Assembly: GCA_938045805.1 (NCBI GenBank)
Contig: CALIBL010000016.1
Location: forward strand, 62,001 to 126,000
Source of the DNA: an uncultured Rubripirellula sp.
GTDB lineage: Bacteria > Planctomycetota > Planctomycetia > Pirellulales > Pirellulaceae
Length of the DNA: 64,000 nucleotides
Direction of reading: 5' to 3'
In this document: piece by piece, positions 17,724 through 27,465 of the stretch
Position numbering within the stretch: the stretch's first letter is position 1
Layout: each line of letters begins with the position of its first letter
The notes under the pieces: model-generated
Seen by the model: only the letters and a program-made list of their open reading frames with translations
Told to the model about the DNA's origin: nothing
Database searches by the model: none
Program-made: the position numbers and the translations under genes

Positions 17724-18635
17724 TCAGTCTAGTGGCGGAAAAGAATCTTCTTTCTTGTAAAACTTGGTGATATCCAATGACGATCTCCGCTCTTCCTCCA
17801 TCAATTTGATTCGCGACTCGAGCCGTTCCATACGACGCATGAGCTGAGGAATCACATCTTGGTTTTCGTCAGGTCGCTGAGGTCGCGGTACGGTTGGATA
17901 GCCCAGATGTCTTTGCAGGGCGCCGAAAAGAAATAGAGGTTCCTTACGGCGATTACCGAAAGCAATTCTGCCTTCTTTACGACCGAACAAGAAAGGGCCT
18001 TTTCCTTCGAGCGATTGATCAGCCGCAATCAAACGCTCGGAATATTCTTCACTCGCTAAAAATAGCAGATCCGCAATCTCAACCAATCCAATTTGCGCAC
18101 GGAACTGGAGGATCCATTTTGCCCAATCCTTTGAAAAAATCGGATCGGAACTGATAGCTGTCAGACCACGGTCGTAATGCAAGCGATTACGGCAGAGTAC
18201 TTCAAACTGAAAAAAGAACAGCCCCGCAGCGGTGCATTCTTTGAGCCGGTAATTCGCTTCAGCCTCGAGCACCTGCAAAGCAGTTTGCATCGTAAATCGA
18301 CCGGTCTCCTCTTCCGCCTGATGAACGAGAAAAGCTTGAAATGGTGTGAAGTAGTGAGCCAGTCGATTCATTGCCGGCGACATCAAACCAGAATGTTTTA
18401 ACTCGGTAAGCAGGTAGTCAATTGCGAAGGGTAACTTGGTGGTCGATAACAACTCATACCGGATTTGCTCAAGGAGTTCCTGCATGGGCATCTCCTCCGC
18501 TGATCGTTCCCGCAATAGCTGGAATAGGTACGCCTGCTCGACGTACTCGGATCGATCAAGAAGCGATTGGGTCATATCAGCGTCAGCGCAAAGGGAAACG
18601 AGTTGTACTCCCCAGTCTAGCAATTCCTCAAGCAA
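17724..18635 (-). CDS. Unknown cytoplasmic protein
   Basis: A 303-residue protein without signal or membrane segments that I do not recognise. It is mostly alpha-helical and Glu/Leu/Arg-rich. The C-terminal part (PQLMRRMERLESRIKLMEEE, about 265-285) looks like a short coiled coil, followed by a Lys-rich tail. It lies about 110 bases downstream of fabF on the same strand and may be read through from the fatty acid genes. No function can be assigned. Confidence 0.65.
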   Translation of the reverse strand: MLEELLDWGVQLVSLCADADMTQSLLDRSEYVEQAYLFQLLRERSAEEMPMQELLEQIRYELLSTTKLPFAIDYLLTELKHSGLMSPAMNRLAHYFTPFQAFLVHQAEEETGRFTMQTALQVLEAEANYRLKECTAAGLFFFQFEVLCRNRLHYDRGLTAISSDPIFSKDWAKWILQFRAQIGLVEIADLLFLASEEYSERLIAADQSLEGKGPFLFGRKEGRIAFGNRRKEPLFLFGALQRHLGYPTVPRPQRPDENQDVIPQLMRRMERLESRIKLMEEERRSSLDITKFYKKEDSFPPLD

Positions 18636-18747
18636 ACCTTACAAAGCACACCGCAAAAAGGGTGAGGAATCGATCCAGAGGCCAATCCCTGTTCACGAAG
18701 CCGCTTCCGCGTCTCCCGAGAAATTTACGTTCTAAAAGAGCCTGTAG

Positions 18748-20004
18748 CTACTCTGCCGAGTAACGAGCGAAGACGATGCAGGCGTTGTGGCCGCCGAAAC
18801 CGAAGCTGTTACTCATTGCATATTCGACTTCCAATGCAGCAGCCTGATTCGGCGTGTAATCTAGGTCGCAAGCGGGGTCGGGGTTATCGAGATTGATCGT
18901 CGGTGCAATCTTCGAATCGACAATCGACTTGCTAAGTATCACCGCTTCGATACCACCGCTGGCACCAAGTGAGTGCCCGAGTGCGCTCTTGGTGCTGCTA
19001 ATCTTTAGACGTTTAGCATGGTCGCCAAAAACACGCTTGATAGCGGTAGTCTCGGCTTTATCGCCGAGCGGAGTGCTCGTGCCGTGCGCATTGACGTAGT
19101 TGATCTGCTCAGGACGAATTCCGGCATCTTGGATCGCTAAAGTCATCGCCGTGGCGGCACCATTGCCTTCGGGGTCCGGAGCGGTGATGTGCCCAGCATC
19201 GCTAGTGGTTCCATAACCGAGAACTTCGGCATAGATCTTGGCACCGCGAGCTTTGGCATGCTCTAGCTCCTCGAAGACAAGAATACCAGCACCTTCCGCG
19301 AGAACAAAACCATCTCGATCGACGTCAAAGGGCCGACTTGCCCGAGCGGGGTCGTCATTTCTCGTTGATAACGCTTTCATGTTTTGAAAGGCGGCAAGTC
19401 CCATTTTGGTAATCGCTGCCTCAGTTCCGCCGGTGATGACCAAATCCGTTTCGCCAAGCTGCACACTTCGAAGTGCGTCCCCCATTGCATTGGTGGCACT
19501 GGCGCAAGCGGTGGCAACCGCATAATTGGGACCTTTGAGGCCGTGCGCAATGGACAGGTTCCCCCCTGCTGCATTGACCATCATTTTAGGGACGGTGAAT
19601 GGACTGACGCGGTCGGGTCCCTTCGCAATCATCCGTTCAATCTGCGACTCGATCTCACCTAGCCCACCAATCCCTGAACCAAGGATCACGCCACACTTGC
19701 TCCGGTCGGTCTGATCAAAATCAAGTCCTGCATCCGCAATTGCTCGCCCCCCAGCGTAAACAGCGAACTGGGTGAAACGGTCGAGACGCTTCGCCTCGCG
19801 TGGGTCAACGACCCCTGTTAGATCAAATTCTGCTACCTCGCCACCGAAATGGACCTTGTAAAGGCTGGTATCCATGGTGGTGAGAGTCTGAACTCCGCTC
19901 TCGCCGGCACAGAGGCGATTCCAAAAGGTGTCTACTTCGTTACCTAATGGGGTCACCACACCTACGCCGGTGACGACAATCCTTCGCATCGCTGGTTGTT
20001 GCAT
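18748..20004 (-). CDS. fabF: 3-oxoacyl-[acyl-carrier-protein] synthase II
   Basis: FabF elongates acyl-ACP by Claisen condensation with malonyl-ACP. The start at 20004 (MQQPAMRRIVVTG) has a GAAGG 8 bases upstream, giving 418 residues, typical for the family; a longer in-frame start at 20103 is not supported. The catalytic triad is visible: Cys in TACASATNAMGDA, His in NAHGTSTPLGD and His in KSALGHSLGASGG. The C-terminal SFGFGGHNACIVF is also standard. It is the distal fab gene in the order fabD-fabG-acpP-fabF. Confidence 0.97.
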   Translation of the reverse strand: MQQPAMRRIVVTGVGVVTPLGNEVDTFWNRLCAGESGVQTLTTMDTSLYKVHFGGEVAEFDLTGVVDPREAKRLDRFTQFAVYAGGRAIADAGLDFDQTDRSKCGVILGSGIGGLGEIESQIERMIAKGPDRVSPFTVPKMMVNAAGGNLSIAHGLKGPNYAVATACASATNAMGDALRSVQLGETDLVITGGTEAAITKMGLAAFQNMKALSTRNDDPARASRPFDVDRDGFVLAEGAGILVFEELEHAKARGAKIYAEVLGYGTTSDAGHITAPDPEGNGAATAMTLAIQDAGIRPEQINYVNAHGTSTPLGDKAETTAIKRVFGDHAKRLKISSTKSALGHSLGASGGIEAVILSKSIVDSKIAPTINLDNPDPACDLDYTPNQAAALEVEYAMSNSFGFGGHNACIVFARYSAE

Positions 20005-20180
20005 CACAAAAGCCTTCGGCCAAATCCTACAGGTGATGTCAGCCAAGGGTGTGTCATGATCCAATCCCCATGGCAATTCAAGCAAAATAAATGCCGCCAA
20101 CAAAACTCAGAACTTTGACGGTCCTGAGATGCTAGGCGGCAGTATCAATCGAGCGGAATCCGGTTGAGTTGGCAAACCAA

Positions 20181-20426
20181 CTACGCGTCTTCCCCTTTTT
20201 CGCTCTCGATGAAGGCAACTGCCTCACCGACTTTTTGAATTTTTTCAGCAGCCTCATCGGGAATACTGATATCAAACTCCTCTTCGAGTTCCATCACCAA
20301 TTCGACGGTGTCGAGAGAGTCAGCACCCAAATCGTTTACGAAGGATGTATCTGTTGTGATCTTTTCTTTGTCCACACCAAGTTGTTCGGACACGATTTCG
20401 ATCACACGTTGTTCGACGTTACCCAT
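20181..20426 (-). CDS. acpP: Acyl carrier protein
   Basis: An 81-residue acidic protein that carries acyl chains on 4'-phosphopantetheine. The attachment site [16 protein letters not shown] is at residues 36-51, with Ser in the expected place. The N-terminal helix ([21 protein letters not shown]) and C-terminal helix are canonical. It sits between fabG and fabF, separated from each by about 180-230 bases. Confidence 0.97.
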   Translation of the reverse strand: MGNVEQRVIEIVSEQLGVDKEKITTDTSFVNDLGADSLDTVELVMELEEEFDISIPDEAAEKIQKVGEAVAFIESEKGEDA

Positions 20427-20657
20427 GGGATTTCTCTATAAATTCTCAGCAACAAATGATGGGGAAATGGAGGAGGTCATCTCCGCCGCAAAGCCCGTAA
20501 CGGTCCTGGCGGTTTCGATCGCGTCGGCGACATGACTCGCGTTGGCAAAAGATAGGTTAAACAAGCAAAACGCGTCAATACACGGATGAGGTATTGGAGC
20601 GAGGATTCCCAGCAAACCCGGATTTTTTCTCGCTCGGAGTCCTTATCGTAGCATCAT

Positions 20658-21416
20658 TTACCCAATCATGCCGCCATCAACGACCAAGGTCTGGCCAGAA
20701 ATATAACCAGCAGCCGACGAAGCCAAAAAGAGAACCGCCGCCGCTACGTCCTCTGCCTCACCGAGTCGCTTGGCCGGAATCCGTTTCTTGGCCTCCTCAA
20801 GGATCACATCACCGAGTTCAGCAGTCATTTCGCTAGCAATGAATCCGGGAGCAACAGCATTCACAGTCACCCCGCGACTGATGAGCTCCTTGCTGAGTGT
20901 TCTAGTCAAACCAATCATCCCCGCTTTACTCGCCGAGTAATTGGCCTGACCTGGGTTGCCAATCATGCCCGAAATACTAGCCATATTGATAATTCGGCCA
21001 TATTTCTTCCTTCTCATAATGCCAGCCGCACTTCGACAGCAGATAAAGCAGCTCGTCAGATTAGTGGCAATCACATCGTCCCACTCCTCATCTGACATCC
21101 CCCTCATCAACTTGTCTCGGGTGATCCCAGCGTTATTGACCAAAATATCGAGTCTCCCCAGCTTCTTGGCTGTGCCCTCAATCGCATCTTTCGCTGCTGC
21201 ACGATCGGTCACGTCGCAGGCAAGAGCCTCGGCTTTTCCGCCCAAAGCTTCGATTTCACCAACGGTGGAAGCGAGTTTCTCGGCGTTTCTCGCGACACAC
21301 ACCACGTGGGCACCATTGATACCTAATGCAACAGCAACGGCTTTTCCTAGCCCCTGTGACGCCCCCGTTACGATGGCCACCTGCCCTGTCAAATCCGCTG
21401 TCATCGAAAGTTTCAT
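20658..21416 (-). CDS. fabG: 3-oxoacyl-[acyl-carrier-protein] reductase
   Basis: FabG is the NADPH-dependent ketoreductase of fatty acid synthesis. The 252-residue short-chain dehydrogenase shows the cofactor motif TGASQGLG, NNAGITRDKL, the catalytic Ser in NMASISGMIG and the YxxxK motif in NYSASKAGMIG, then VNAVAPGFI. The ATG at 21416 has AAAGAG 6 bases upstream; a GTG two codons earlier is an alternative. The context between fabD and acpP supports FabG rather than another reductase. Confidence 0.95.
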   Translation of the reverse strand: MKLSMTADLTGQVAIVTGASQGLGKAVAVALGINGAHVVCVARNAEKLASTVGEIEALGGKAEALACDVTDRAAAKDAIEGTAKKLGRLDILVNNAGITRDKLMRGMSDEEWDDVIATNLTSCFICCRSAAGIMRRKKYGRIINMASISGMIGNPGQANYSASKAGMIGLTRTLSKELISRGVTVNAVAPGFIASEMTAELGDVILEEAKKRIPAKRLGEAEDVAAAVLFLASSAAGYISGQTLVVDGGMIG

Positions 21417-21666
21417 GGTCACTCTTTAGTTTCGTGTGATAGGTAATGTTTGCTCACAATCTATGATCGTCGAACCAAGATGAAAAGACCGCTGTACCCG
21501 CCCAAGCCCAGACAGAGATTCAATTTGAGTTCTCTAGCGGGAATGCCAATTCACCAAGACAACGAGAAGGCAGTCAGCAGGTTGCGAAATGCCGGACTGA
21601 AATCCTGGACTACCACTGCAGCAATGCTTGCCAATGTGAAACCGCTGAAGCGGAAAGTTTCGACGG

Positions 21667-22584
21667 CTACGGCTGGTCACCAAAACCATCGCTTGGAAGC
21701 TTGCGGTTGATGCGTTTGAGGGTACCTCTCAAAACTCGACCAGTACCAACTTCCTCAAACTTTCCGATGCCATCGGCAACCATCTGGCGGATCGACGCCT
21801 CCCACAAAACCGAGCCAACAACCTGACGGCTCAGCAGATCTTTGATCTCAGAGGCTGATTGATGAGGCTTGGCATCCACGTTGCTGTAGACCGGTATTTG
21901 AGTGTCAGCAATCGGCATTTCTTCCAGCGCCTGAACCAAGGCTTCCACCGCAGGTTGCATCAATACCGTGTGGAACGCGCCCGCAACGCTCAGTGGGACA
22001 ACCTTCATCGCTCCAGCGTTCTCCGCCACGGGCACAAGTCTCTCCAACGCCGATTGATGCCCCGAAACAGCGATGTTTCCAGGACAGAGAAGATTAGCGG
22101 GCTGCAAGACTTCCCCGTCCTGACGAGCCTCATCACATACACCCTCTAAAACTTCGAGATCCAATCCGATGACGCTAGCCATCCCACTGGAAACAGCATT
22201 GGCCGCAGCTTGCATTGCTTGACCTCGACGCTGAACCAGTCGCACCCCATCCTCAAAGCGAAGCCCGCCAGCGAAACAAACAGCGGTGTACTCACCCAGA
22301 CTGAGACCCGCTGCTGCAGTGACCGATTCAATCCGCTCCGGCTGCGTTTCCCGCAATACTTCGGCCGCTGCGATGCCCACAACGAACAGAGCGGGCTGGC
22401 TGAATTCGGTCTCGTTGAGTTGTTCAACTGGGCCATTGCCGCACAGGTCGGACAAGTCGTACCCCAGCACCTGGGACGCTCGATCAAAATACTGCTTAGC
22501 AGAAGGGTGCTGCTCGCAAAGCCAGCGTCCCATACCAACGGCTTGAGCACCCTGACCGGGAAATAAGATACCGACAGAAGTCAT
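21667..22584 (-). CDS. fabD: Malonyl-CoA:ACP transacylase
   Basis: FabD loads malonate from CoA onto ACP. The 305-residue protein starts FPGQGAQAVGMG. The catalytic Ser is in AGLSLGEYTAV: the usual GHSLGEY reads GLSLGEY here, so the residue before the nucleophile is Leu. The catalytic His is in GAFHTVLM, and the Gln/Arg and GTGRVLRGTLKR motifs near the C-terminus are present. It heads the fab cluster 108 bases after rpmF, an arrangement known in many bacteria although plsX and fabH are missing here. Confidence 0.95.
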   Translation of the reverse strand: MTSVGILFPGQGAQAVGMGRWLCEQHPSAKQYFDRASQVLGYDLSDLCGNGPVEQLNETEFSQPALFVVGIAAAEVLRETQPERIESVTAAAGLSLGEYTAVCFAGGLRFEDGVRLVQRRGQAMQAAANAVSSGMASVIGLDLEVLEGVCDEARQDGEVLQPANLLCPGNIAVSGHQSALERLVPVAENAGAMKVVPLSVAGAFHTVLMQPAVEALVQALEEMPIADTQIPVYSNVDAKPHQSASEIKDLLSRQVVGSVLWEASIRQMVADGIGKFEEVGTGRVLRGTLKRINRKLPSDGFGDQP

Positions 22585-22692
22585 GCTAATTGCCTACGAC
22601 TAGTGTGTTGATCCTGTGCTGACCGGAGTCAGGAGCAATCACATCCCACAATCTGCTTCACACATAGCACAGATCGCTTCAGACTGGAAAAC

Positions 22693-22875
22693 CTAGTCTT
22701 CTTGATGCTCGACAACCGTTCGTCCCTGATAGTATCCGCATTTAGGGCAGATAGTATGAGTCGGGACTGCGGTGCTGCACTGAGGGCAGTAGCTCACCTG
22801 ACGGCGTTTTACGTGGTCGTGAGAACGTCGTTTGCCGCTACGGCTGTTAGAATGTTTTCGCTTAGGGACAGCCAT
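22693..22875 (-). CDS. rpmF: 50S ribosomal protein L32
   Basis: A 60-residue basic ribosomal protein starting MAVPKRKHSNSRSGKRRSHD. It contains a zinc-ribbon with CPQC and CPKC pairs, so this is the Zn-binding form of L32. The start at 22875 gives the canonical MAVPKRK; an in-frame extension to 22935 has no similarity. It precedes fabD, in line with the rpmF-fab linkage. Confidence 0.96.
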   Translation of the reverse strand: MAVPKRKHSNSRSGKRRSHDHVKRRQVSYCPQCSTAVPTHTICPKCGYYQGRTVVEHQED

Positions 22876-23060
22876 CGCTGTAAATCCAAAGTGACTCGAT
22901 TGGTGTTTTAGTAAGTGGCGTATGTTAGAAACCAAGCACTGATTTCGTCAACGCACTCCGAGCAGGAATCTCAAAAAACCTGCAATCTGTCGGCTTTCGC
23001 CCCTCAAGATTGACTGAACTCACGCCTCGAATTGCTAAAATCAGACCGTTTTGGCTGGTT

Positions 23061-24089
23061 TCAAGCTCCCTTTTTGCCCACCACAATCCCAAATTTAGCT
23101 CGATCCTTACTCAACAGTGCGAACTGACAATCCTCCAGCCCACATGAAGTGAGCTGACTTTGGAGCTGCGTAGGTGAGAGAATGCCGCCCTCGCTCGTCT
23201 CCAATTTCAGTCTCAACGACTCCAAACGGTCAACCAGCGTCACCTTTCCCCCCATATCGACCAGATCGATCACCACCAGTCGCCCTCCGACTCTCAAAAA
23301 CTCAACCGCTCGAGCCAGAAAACGCTCCGCATTTTGCGATCCGATCCCAGAAAGTCGTTGAGCGATCACGACCCAGTCGTACTGACCACGCTCAAGTTCA
23401 ACCTCCGCGGGGTCGGCTGGAACTGCCCGAAAACGCTCTTCCAATCCAATGGACTTAGCTGTGCTGAGCGCCGCCTCCAAAGCTGCGTGATGGTCGACCG
23501 CGGTAATGTTCGCTTTTTGATCGCGGTACGCCATCGCGCTACTCCACACCGCTGAACCGCAACCAAGATCAAGGATTTCGAGCGATTGGCCGGATGAGTC
23601 ACCTCCAAAATCAAGAATCTCAGCAGCTTCCATTGCTGCAGGGGTATGGATCCACTGAGTGGCTGCGAGATGGTCTTGGTGTAACTGGACATCGTGCGAC
23701 TCTCGGCTCAAATCTCCTTGAGCGAGCCCAACAAGCCGCTCCCATCGACTGTCCGCAAGATCGTGATCGTACTGACACAAAAGATGAGCCGCTCGCGACA
23801 GTGCGTAATCGTCCTGATACTGCTCGACGATTCCAATCGCGACAGCCGCATCAAGAATCTCTCTAACAATCTCAGTATCAAGCGACCCTGACACACACAA
23901 CTGCTCAAGAGTGCATTGTTGCTCACGCAAGGCATCGATGAGACCGAGTTTGCGAAGCGACCGGATGAGATGCGAAGCGGCATTGATCTGCATCAATTGA
24001 TGATAAAGACCGAGGGTGCGTTCCTGCGCTGATCTCACCGCCTGCTGCTGCGTCTGCTCGGCTGAATCCCCAGCGCCGTGCTCGCTCAC
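23061..24089 (-). CDS. SAM-dependent methyltransferase of the O-methyltransferase (CrtF/AcsF-linked) type
   Basis: A 342-residue protein with an N-terminal winged-helix dimerisation-like part ([19 protein letters not shown], about 38-60) and a class I methyltransferase fold with motif [14 protein letters not shown], acidic AVDHHAAL and a motif IV-like [10 protein letters not shown]. This architecture is used by small-molecule O-methyltransferases. The substrate is unknown. It begins with GTG at 24089, overlapping the aroF stop (GTGA), so translation is probably coupled to DAHP synthase, which hints at an aromatic or chorismate-derived substrate (inference). Confidence 0.78.
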   Translation of the reverse strand: MSEHGAGDSAEQTQQQAVRSAQERTLGLYHQLMQINAASHLIRSLRKLGLIDALREQQCTLEQLCVSGSLDTEIVREILDAAVAIGIVEQYQDDYALSRAAHLLCQYDHDLADSRWERLVGLAQGDLSRESHDVQLHQDHLAATQWIHTPAAMEAAEILDFGGDSSGQSLEILDLGCGSAVWSSAMAYRDQKANITAVDHHAALEAALSTAKSIGLEERFRAVPADPAEVELERGQYDWVVIAQRLSGIGSQNAERFLARAVEFLRVGGRLVVIDLVDMGGKVTLVDRLESLRLKLETSEGGILSPTQLQSQLTSCGLEDCQFALLSKDRAKFGIVVGKKGA

Positions 24090-25114
24090 GAAGTCGCCTC
24101 CTGATCGACCTTCCTTAGTGCATCAATGACTGCATTACAGCGTTTCATGGTTGACGCGAAACCATCAAAGGTCATCGACTGATAACCGTCACTCATCGCT
24201 GTACTTGGATCCGGGTGCACCTCGACAATGATCCCATCAGCCCCGGCAGCACACGCTGCGACGGCCATGTCAGGAACCATGTAGGTGTGTCCCGTACCGT
24301 GGCTAGGATCGATGATGACTGGAAGATGTGTTTTTCGGTGCAGGTAAGTGACACTGGCAAGAGGTAGCGTGAAACGCGTGTGTCCCTCGAAGGTGCGAAT
24401 CCCTCGCTCGCATAGCATCACCTGATCATTGCCTTCGTTGAGGATGTATTCCGCCGCCAGGAGGAACTCATCCATGGTGGAAGAGGCACCGCGTTTGAGC
24501 AACACCGGCTTACCTGACGCGCCAACCGCCTCCAGTAATCGGTAATTCTGCATGTTGCGGGCGCCGATCTGAAGGACATCCGCATACCTCGCGACCAAAT
24601 CAACGTCCTCGGTGCTCATCACCTCCGTGAAAACGGCCAAGTTGGTTTCCTCCCGAGCGGTGGCCAACATTTTCAAACCATCTTCCTTGAGCCCCTGAAA
24701 ACTGTAAGGGCTGGTTCTCGGTTTGAACGCACCACCGCGTAACCCGGTAGCACCAGCCGCTTTAACAGCTCGAGCTGTTGAGAGGATCTGCTCTTCGTTC
24801 TCGACGCTACAAGGTCCGGCGACAAAACCAACACTGCCCGCCCCAGCGACAAAGTCCAAAACCCTGATCTGACTCGGATCAGGCTTCACCTCGCGACTTG
24901 CCATCTTGTAGGGAGCGGCAATTGGAACCACAGCTGAAACACCTTCCCCACTTTCAAGTGACTCCTTGAAGTGCTCGCGTTTTTCGCCAATCGCTGCGAC
25001 AACCGTTCGCTGTTCCCCAACGATCACGCTTGCCTTGAGACCCAACTCTTCAACGCGTCTGACGGTGGCTTGAATCTGCTCGTCATTCGCGTTGGACTCC
25101 ATCACTACGATCAT
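24086..25114 (-). CDS. aroF: 3-deoxy-7-phosphoheptulonate synthase, type I-beta with ferredoxin-like domain
   Basis: This enzyme condenses phosphoenolpyruvate and erythrose 4-phosphate, the first step of the shikimate pathway. The 342-residue protein has an N-terminal ferredoxin-like regulatory domain ([16 protein letters not shown] to about 75), as in the Thermotoga enzyme, where it binds Tyr/Phe for feedback control. The TIM barrel shows [54 protein letters not shown] and [13 protein letters not shown], with the metal-binding Cys, His, Glu and Asp residues in place. It is the first gene of a two-gene overlap with a methyltransferase. Confidence 0.95.
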   Translation of the reverse strand: MIVVMESNANDEQIQATVRRVEELGLKASVIVGEQRTVVAAIGEKREHFKESLESGEGVSAVVPIAAPYKMASREVKPDPSQIRVLDFVAGAGSVGFVAGPCSVENEEQILSTARAVKAAGATGLRGGAFKPRTSPYSFQGLKEDGLKMLATAREETNLAVFTEVMSTEDVDLVARYADVLQIGARNMQNYRLLEAVGASGKPVLLKRGASSTMDEFLLAAEYILNEGNDQVMLCERGIRTFEGHTRFTLPLASVTYLHRKTHLPVIIDPSHGTGHTYMVPDMAVAACAAGADGIIVEVHPDPSTAMSDGYQSMTFDGFASTMKRCNAVIDALRKVDQEATS

Positions 25115-25261
25115 TTGCTCACCAAAGCTTTCTAAAAACCGACTGTTTTTTATCTATTACTGACGCTATCACACGTTAGCCCTTGTCAGTCTAACCGACT
25201 CACAGTTGGGCAATGCCATCGCGGCGTTTTCTATCCACCACGACATCTTTATTATTGATTA

Positions 25262-27256
25262 CTAACCACCACGAACCCAAGTGATCCAGTTCTTCACAAA
25301 GTCTTCGGGACGCACACCAAACGAGGCGACGAAGGACGGCTCGAACGGCTGACCACTTCCCAATAGACGAATCAGGGAATCAAAACTGCGGCGATGGGTA
25401 CGATCCATCATCGTGGATACGACCATCCCACCAATCAAATCGGTGTGCTCGGGCGACAACTTCCCATCTAGGAATTGTTTGGCGTTTTGCATGGTCGAAA
25501 GTGCTTCGGAAAGATCGGCTTGTTGCTGGCGAAGCGCATCTCGATCCCTCGTAGCGCCAGCCTGAGTTGAAGTGGCTAAACCAGCACCCTCTGCAAACCA
25601 TCTCGGAACACCACGACGACGAGTCGCCACCGCTAAACTGACCATCGCACTTGAGAGTCTTCCGGAAATCACCGCTTCATCCTCTTCCTGTTCGCTGCAA
25701 ACCATTGAAAGGTAAGCATCAATCCCATCAAAACTCCAATGGCTGGTCCAAGCCGAGGGAACCGAACGGCTCTCAACCATCTTTGCAAACTCGCTGTATT
25801 CATATCGCTTTGGGAAAACAAAGATGGACGCCCGACCTTTGAAGAAAGCTTCACCTGATTCGCCCTTGACCACTGACCGAACCGATTTCATTTGTGCTTC
25901 CGCCAAACGCCCTACTAACTCCAAGGTCCCTTCTGAAACAGGTCCAGAGACGTGAAAGTGCTCCGTCTGCAACTCAGAAACACTTCCTGCCGAAGCCGTC
26001 ACAAGCTTCAAATGATCCCCCGCCAAACCCTTCCGATGCTCACTCATTTCCTCAGGGGATGCAGCTGCCGCCCAGGCCAACTGACTCATCACTCGAATGG
26101 GCTGTGTAGGGCTGTCACCATCGAGAGTTGCTCCCTCATCGATCCAAGTGGAAATCAGCTGGATCGACTCGTCAGATAACGCTGGTCGTCCGCCAGCAGG
26201 CATACGTTGGCCCACCATTCCTTTTAGCTTCTGAATCAGCAAACTCTCTGAAGATTTACCGGGACTGATAATCACTCCACTGTCACCACCTTGGAGCAAC
26301 TGCGCAAAGGTGTCGAGTCGTAATCCACCACGCACCTGCATCGCATCGAGGTGACAACCGTTGCAGTTATCGACCAAGAGCGGAGCGACATCAGCCGCAA
26401 AGCTGACGGTCTCGCTGCCAGTCGCCCGTTTAACTTCTAAATTCATGTTGACCGGAGTCGCTGGAGCTGCCCCCCCGCCAATCGGTGCAGCTGGATCGTC
26501 ACCATCAAACTTCGCACCAGAATTAATCCAATCCTTGAGCGTTTTCAGCTCGGCTGGAGTTACCCTTCCGCCGCCTCGAGGCATATCGCCTGTCTCAATC
26601 GTCTCGATCAGGCGACTCCCAACCGTATCTCCCGCAAAAATCACGACGCCTTCTGGTGGGCCTTTCATCAAGGCAGCAAAGGTTGCTGTATTGAACCCTC
26701 CCTTGGTGTCACGAATGTGACACTGACCGCATCGTTGAACGAGAATCGGTGCCACTTCATCCTTGAAGCTGACCATCATCTCGCCACCAGCCGGCTTGGG
26801 TTCTGGCTTTGTAGGTTCTGGCTTTGCAGGCTCGGGTTTCTCTGGTGGTGAATCACTGGACGGCTTCGGCTCCACCTTCATTGGTCGAGAAGGATCGGCA
26901 GGGATTGCATTGGGGTCTGGCTTACGGAAAGGCGGCAGAGAAATGCCTTCAAATTGCAAGAGCGTGTGCGCCTTTTCAATCCTTTGGATCGCTGGAGCAA
27001 GTGCCGCGAATGCCTCCTCTCCACCACTGGAAACCGCCGCCTGGAGTTGCTCCATCGCTTTGATGATCTGCTGACCCGAGGTTTCGTACTTTCCAGCGGC
27101 GTAGCTCTTACTTGCTGCGATGACCGTATCGTTGACCTGTTTAATCAGACGAGTCTGCGCTCCAGTGAGTTCGAAGGCAGTCGCTGTCGTTCCACAGACC
27201 AGAGAGGCCATCACCAAAAACAGAATCAGCATTGAACTTGGTTTGCGCATTTTCAT
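25262..27256 (-). CDS. Di-heme planctomycete cytochrome protein with degenerate peptidase-like C-terminus
   Basis: The 664-residue exported protein starts at 27256 with GGGAG upstream and a signal peptide (MLILFLVMASLVCGTTATA). A helical segment is followed by a Pro/Glu/Lys-rich linker (about 100-150). Two PSCyt1-type heme c domains carry CGQCH (176-180) and CNGCH (298-302). The C-terminal 250 residues resemble peptidase-MA-like gluzincins: a VFPKRYEYSEF strand, then VPRWFAEGAG, which holds the third zinc-ligand Glu. The HExxH expected before it is missing (SAMVSLAVATRRRG). It probably works in the periplasm as an electron-transfer or binding protein rather than a protease. That assignment is inference. 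Confidence 0.8.
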   Translation of the reverse strand: MKMRKPSSMLILFLVMASLVCGTTATAFELTGAQTRLIKQVNDTVIAASKSYAAGKYETSGQQIIKAMEQLQAAVSSGGEEAFAALAPAIQRIEKAHTLLQFEGISLPPFRKPDPNAIPADPSRPMKVEPKPSSDSPPEKPEPAKPEPTKPEPKPAGGEMMVSFKDEVAPILVQRCGQCHIRDTKGGFNTATFAALMKGPPEGVVIFAGDTVGSRLIETIETGDMPRGGGRVTPAELKTLKDWINSGAKFDGDDPAAPIGGGAAPATPVNMNLEVKRATGSETVSFAADVAPLLVDNCNGCHLDAMQVRGGLRLDTFAQLLQGGDSGVIISPGKSSESLLIQKLKGMVGQRMPAGGRPALSDESIQLISTWIDEGATLDGDSPTQPIRVMSQLAWAAAASPEEMSEHRKGLAGDHLKLVTASAGSVSELQTEHFHVSGPVSEGTLELVGRLAEAQMKSVRSVVKGESGEAFFKGRASIFVFPKRYEYSEFAKMVESRSVPSAWTSHWSFDGIDAYLSMVCSEQEEDEAVISGRLSSAMVSLAVATRRRGVPRWFAEGAGLATSTQAGATRDRDALRQQQADLSEALSTMQNAKQFLDGKLSPEHTDLIGGMVVSTMMDRTHRRSFDSLIRLLGSGQPFEPSFVASFGVRPEDFVKNWITWVRGG

Positions 27257-27465
27257 TGTCTCATCTCCCTCAGCGAAAGAACGCCCGACCATTCGATCTC
27301 TCCCTAAGTATAGGCTCCAATTCACTCAACTCACCCAAATCTGTGGAACACAACCGAGCTTTCGAACGGTTTTTAGCCGCTCGTACCGCCTGAACGCGTC
27401 CCCAAACACCTTCGGACGCGAGTTTACAAAAGACTCTAAGCCACGTCATTTTGCTCTGCTCTTCA

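Noticed and set aside
27257-27465. Possible T-box or other riboswitch near thrS
   Set aside because: This gap is downstream of thrS; the true upstream leader (29680-29900) shows no T-box motif or specifier hairpin that I can see.
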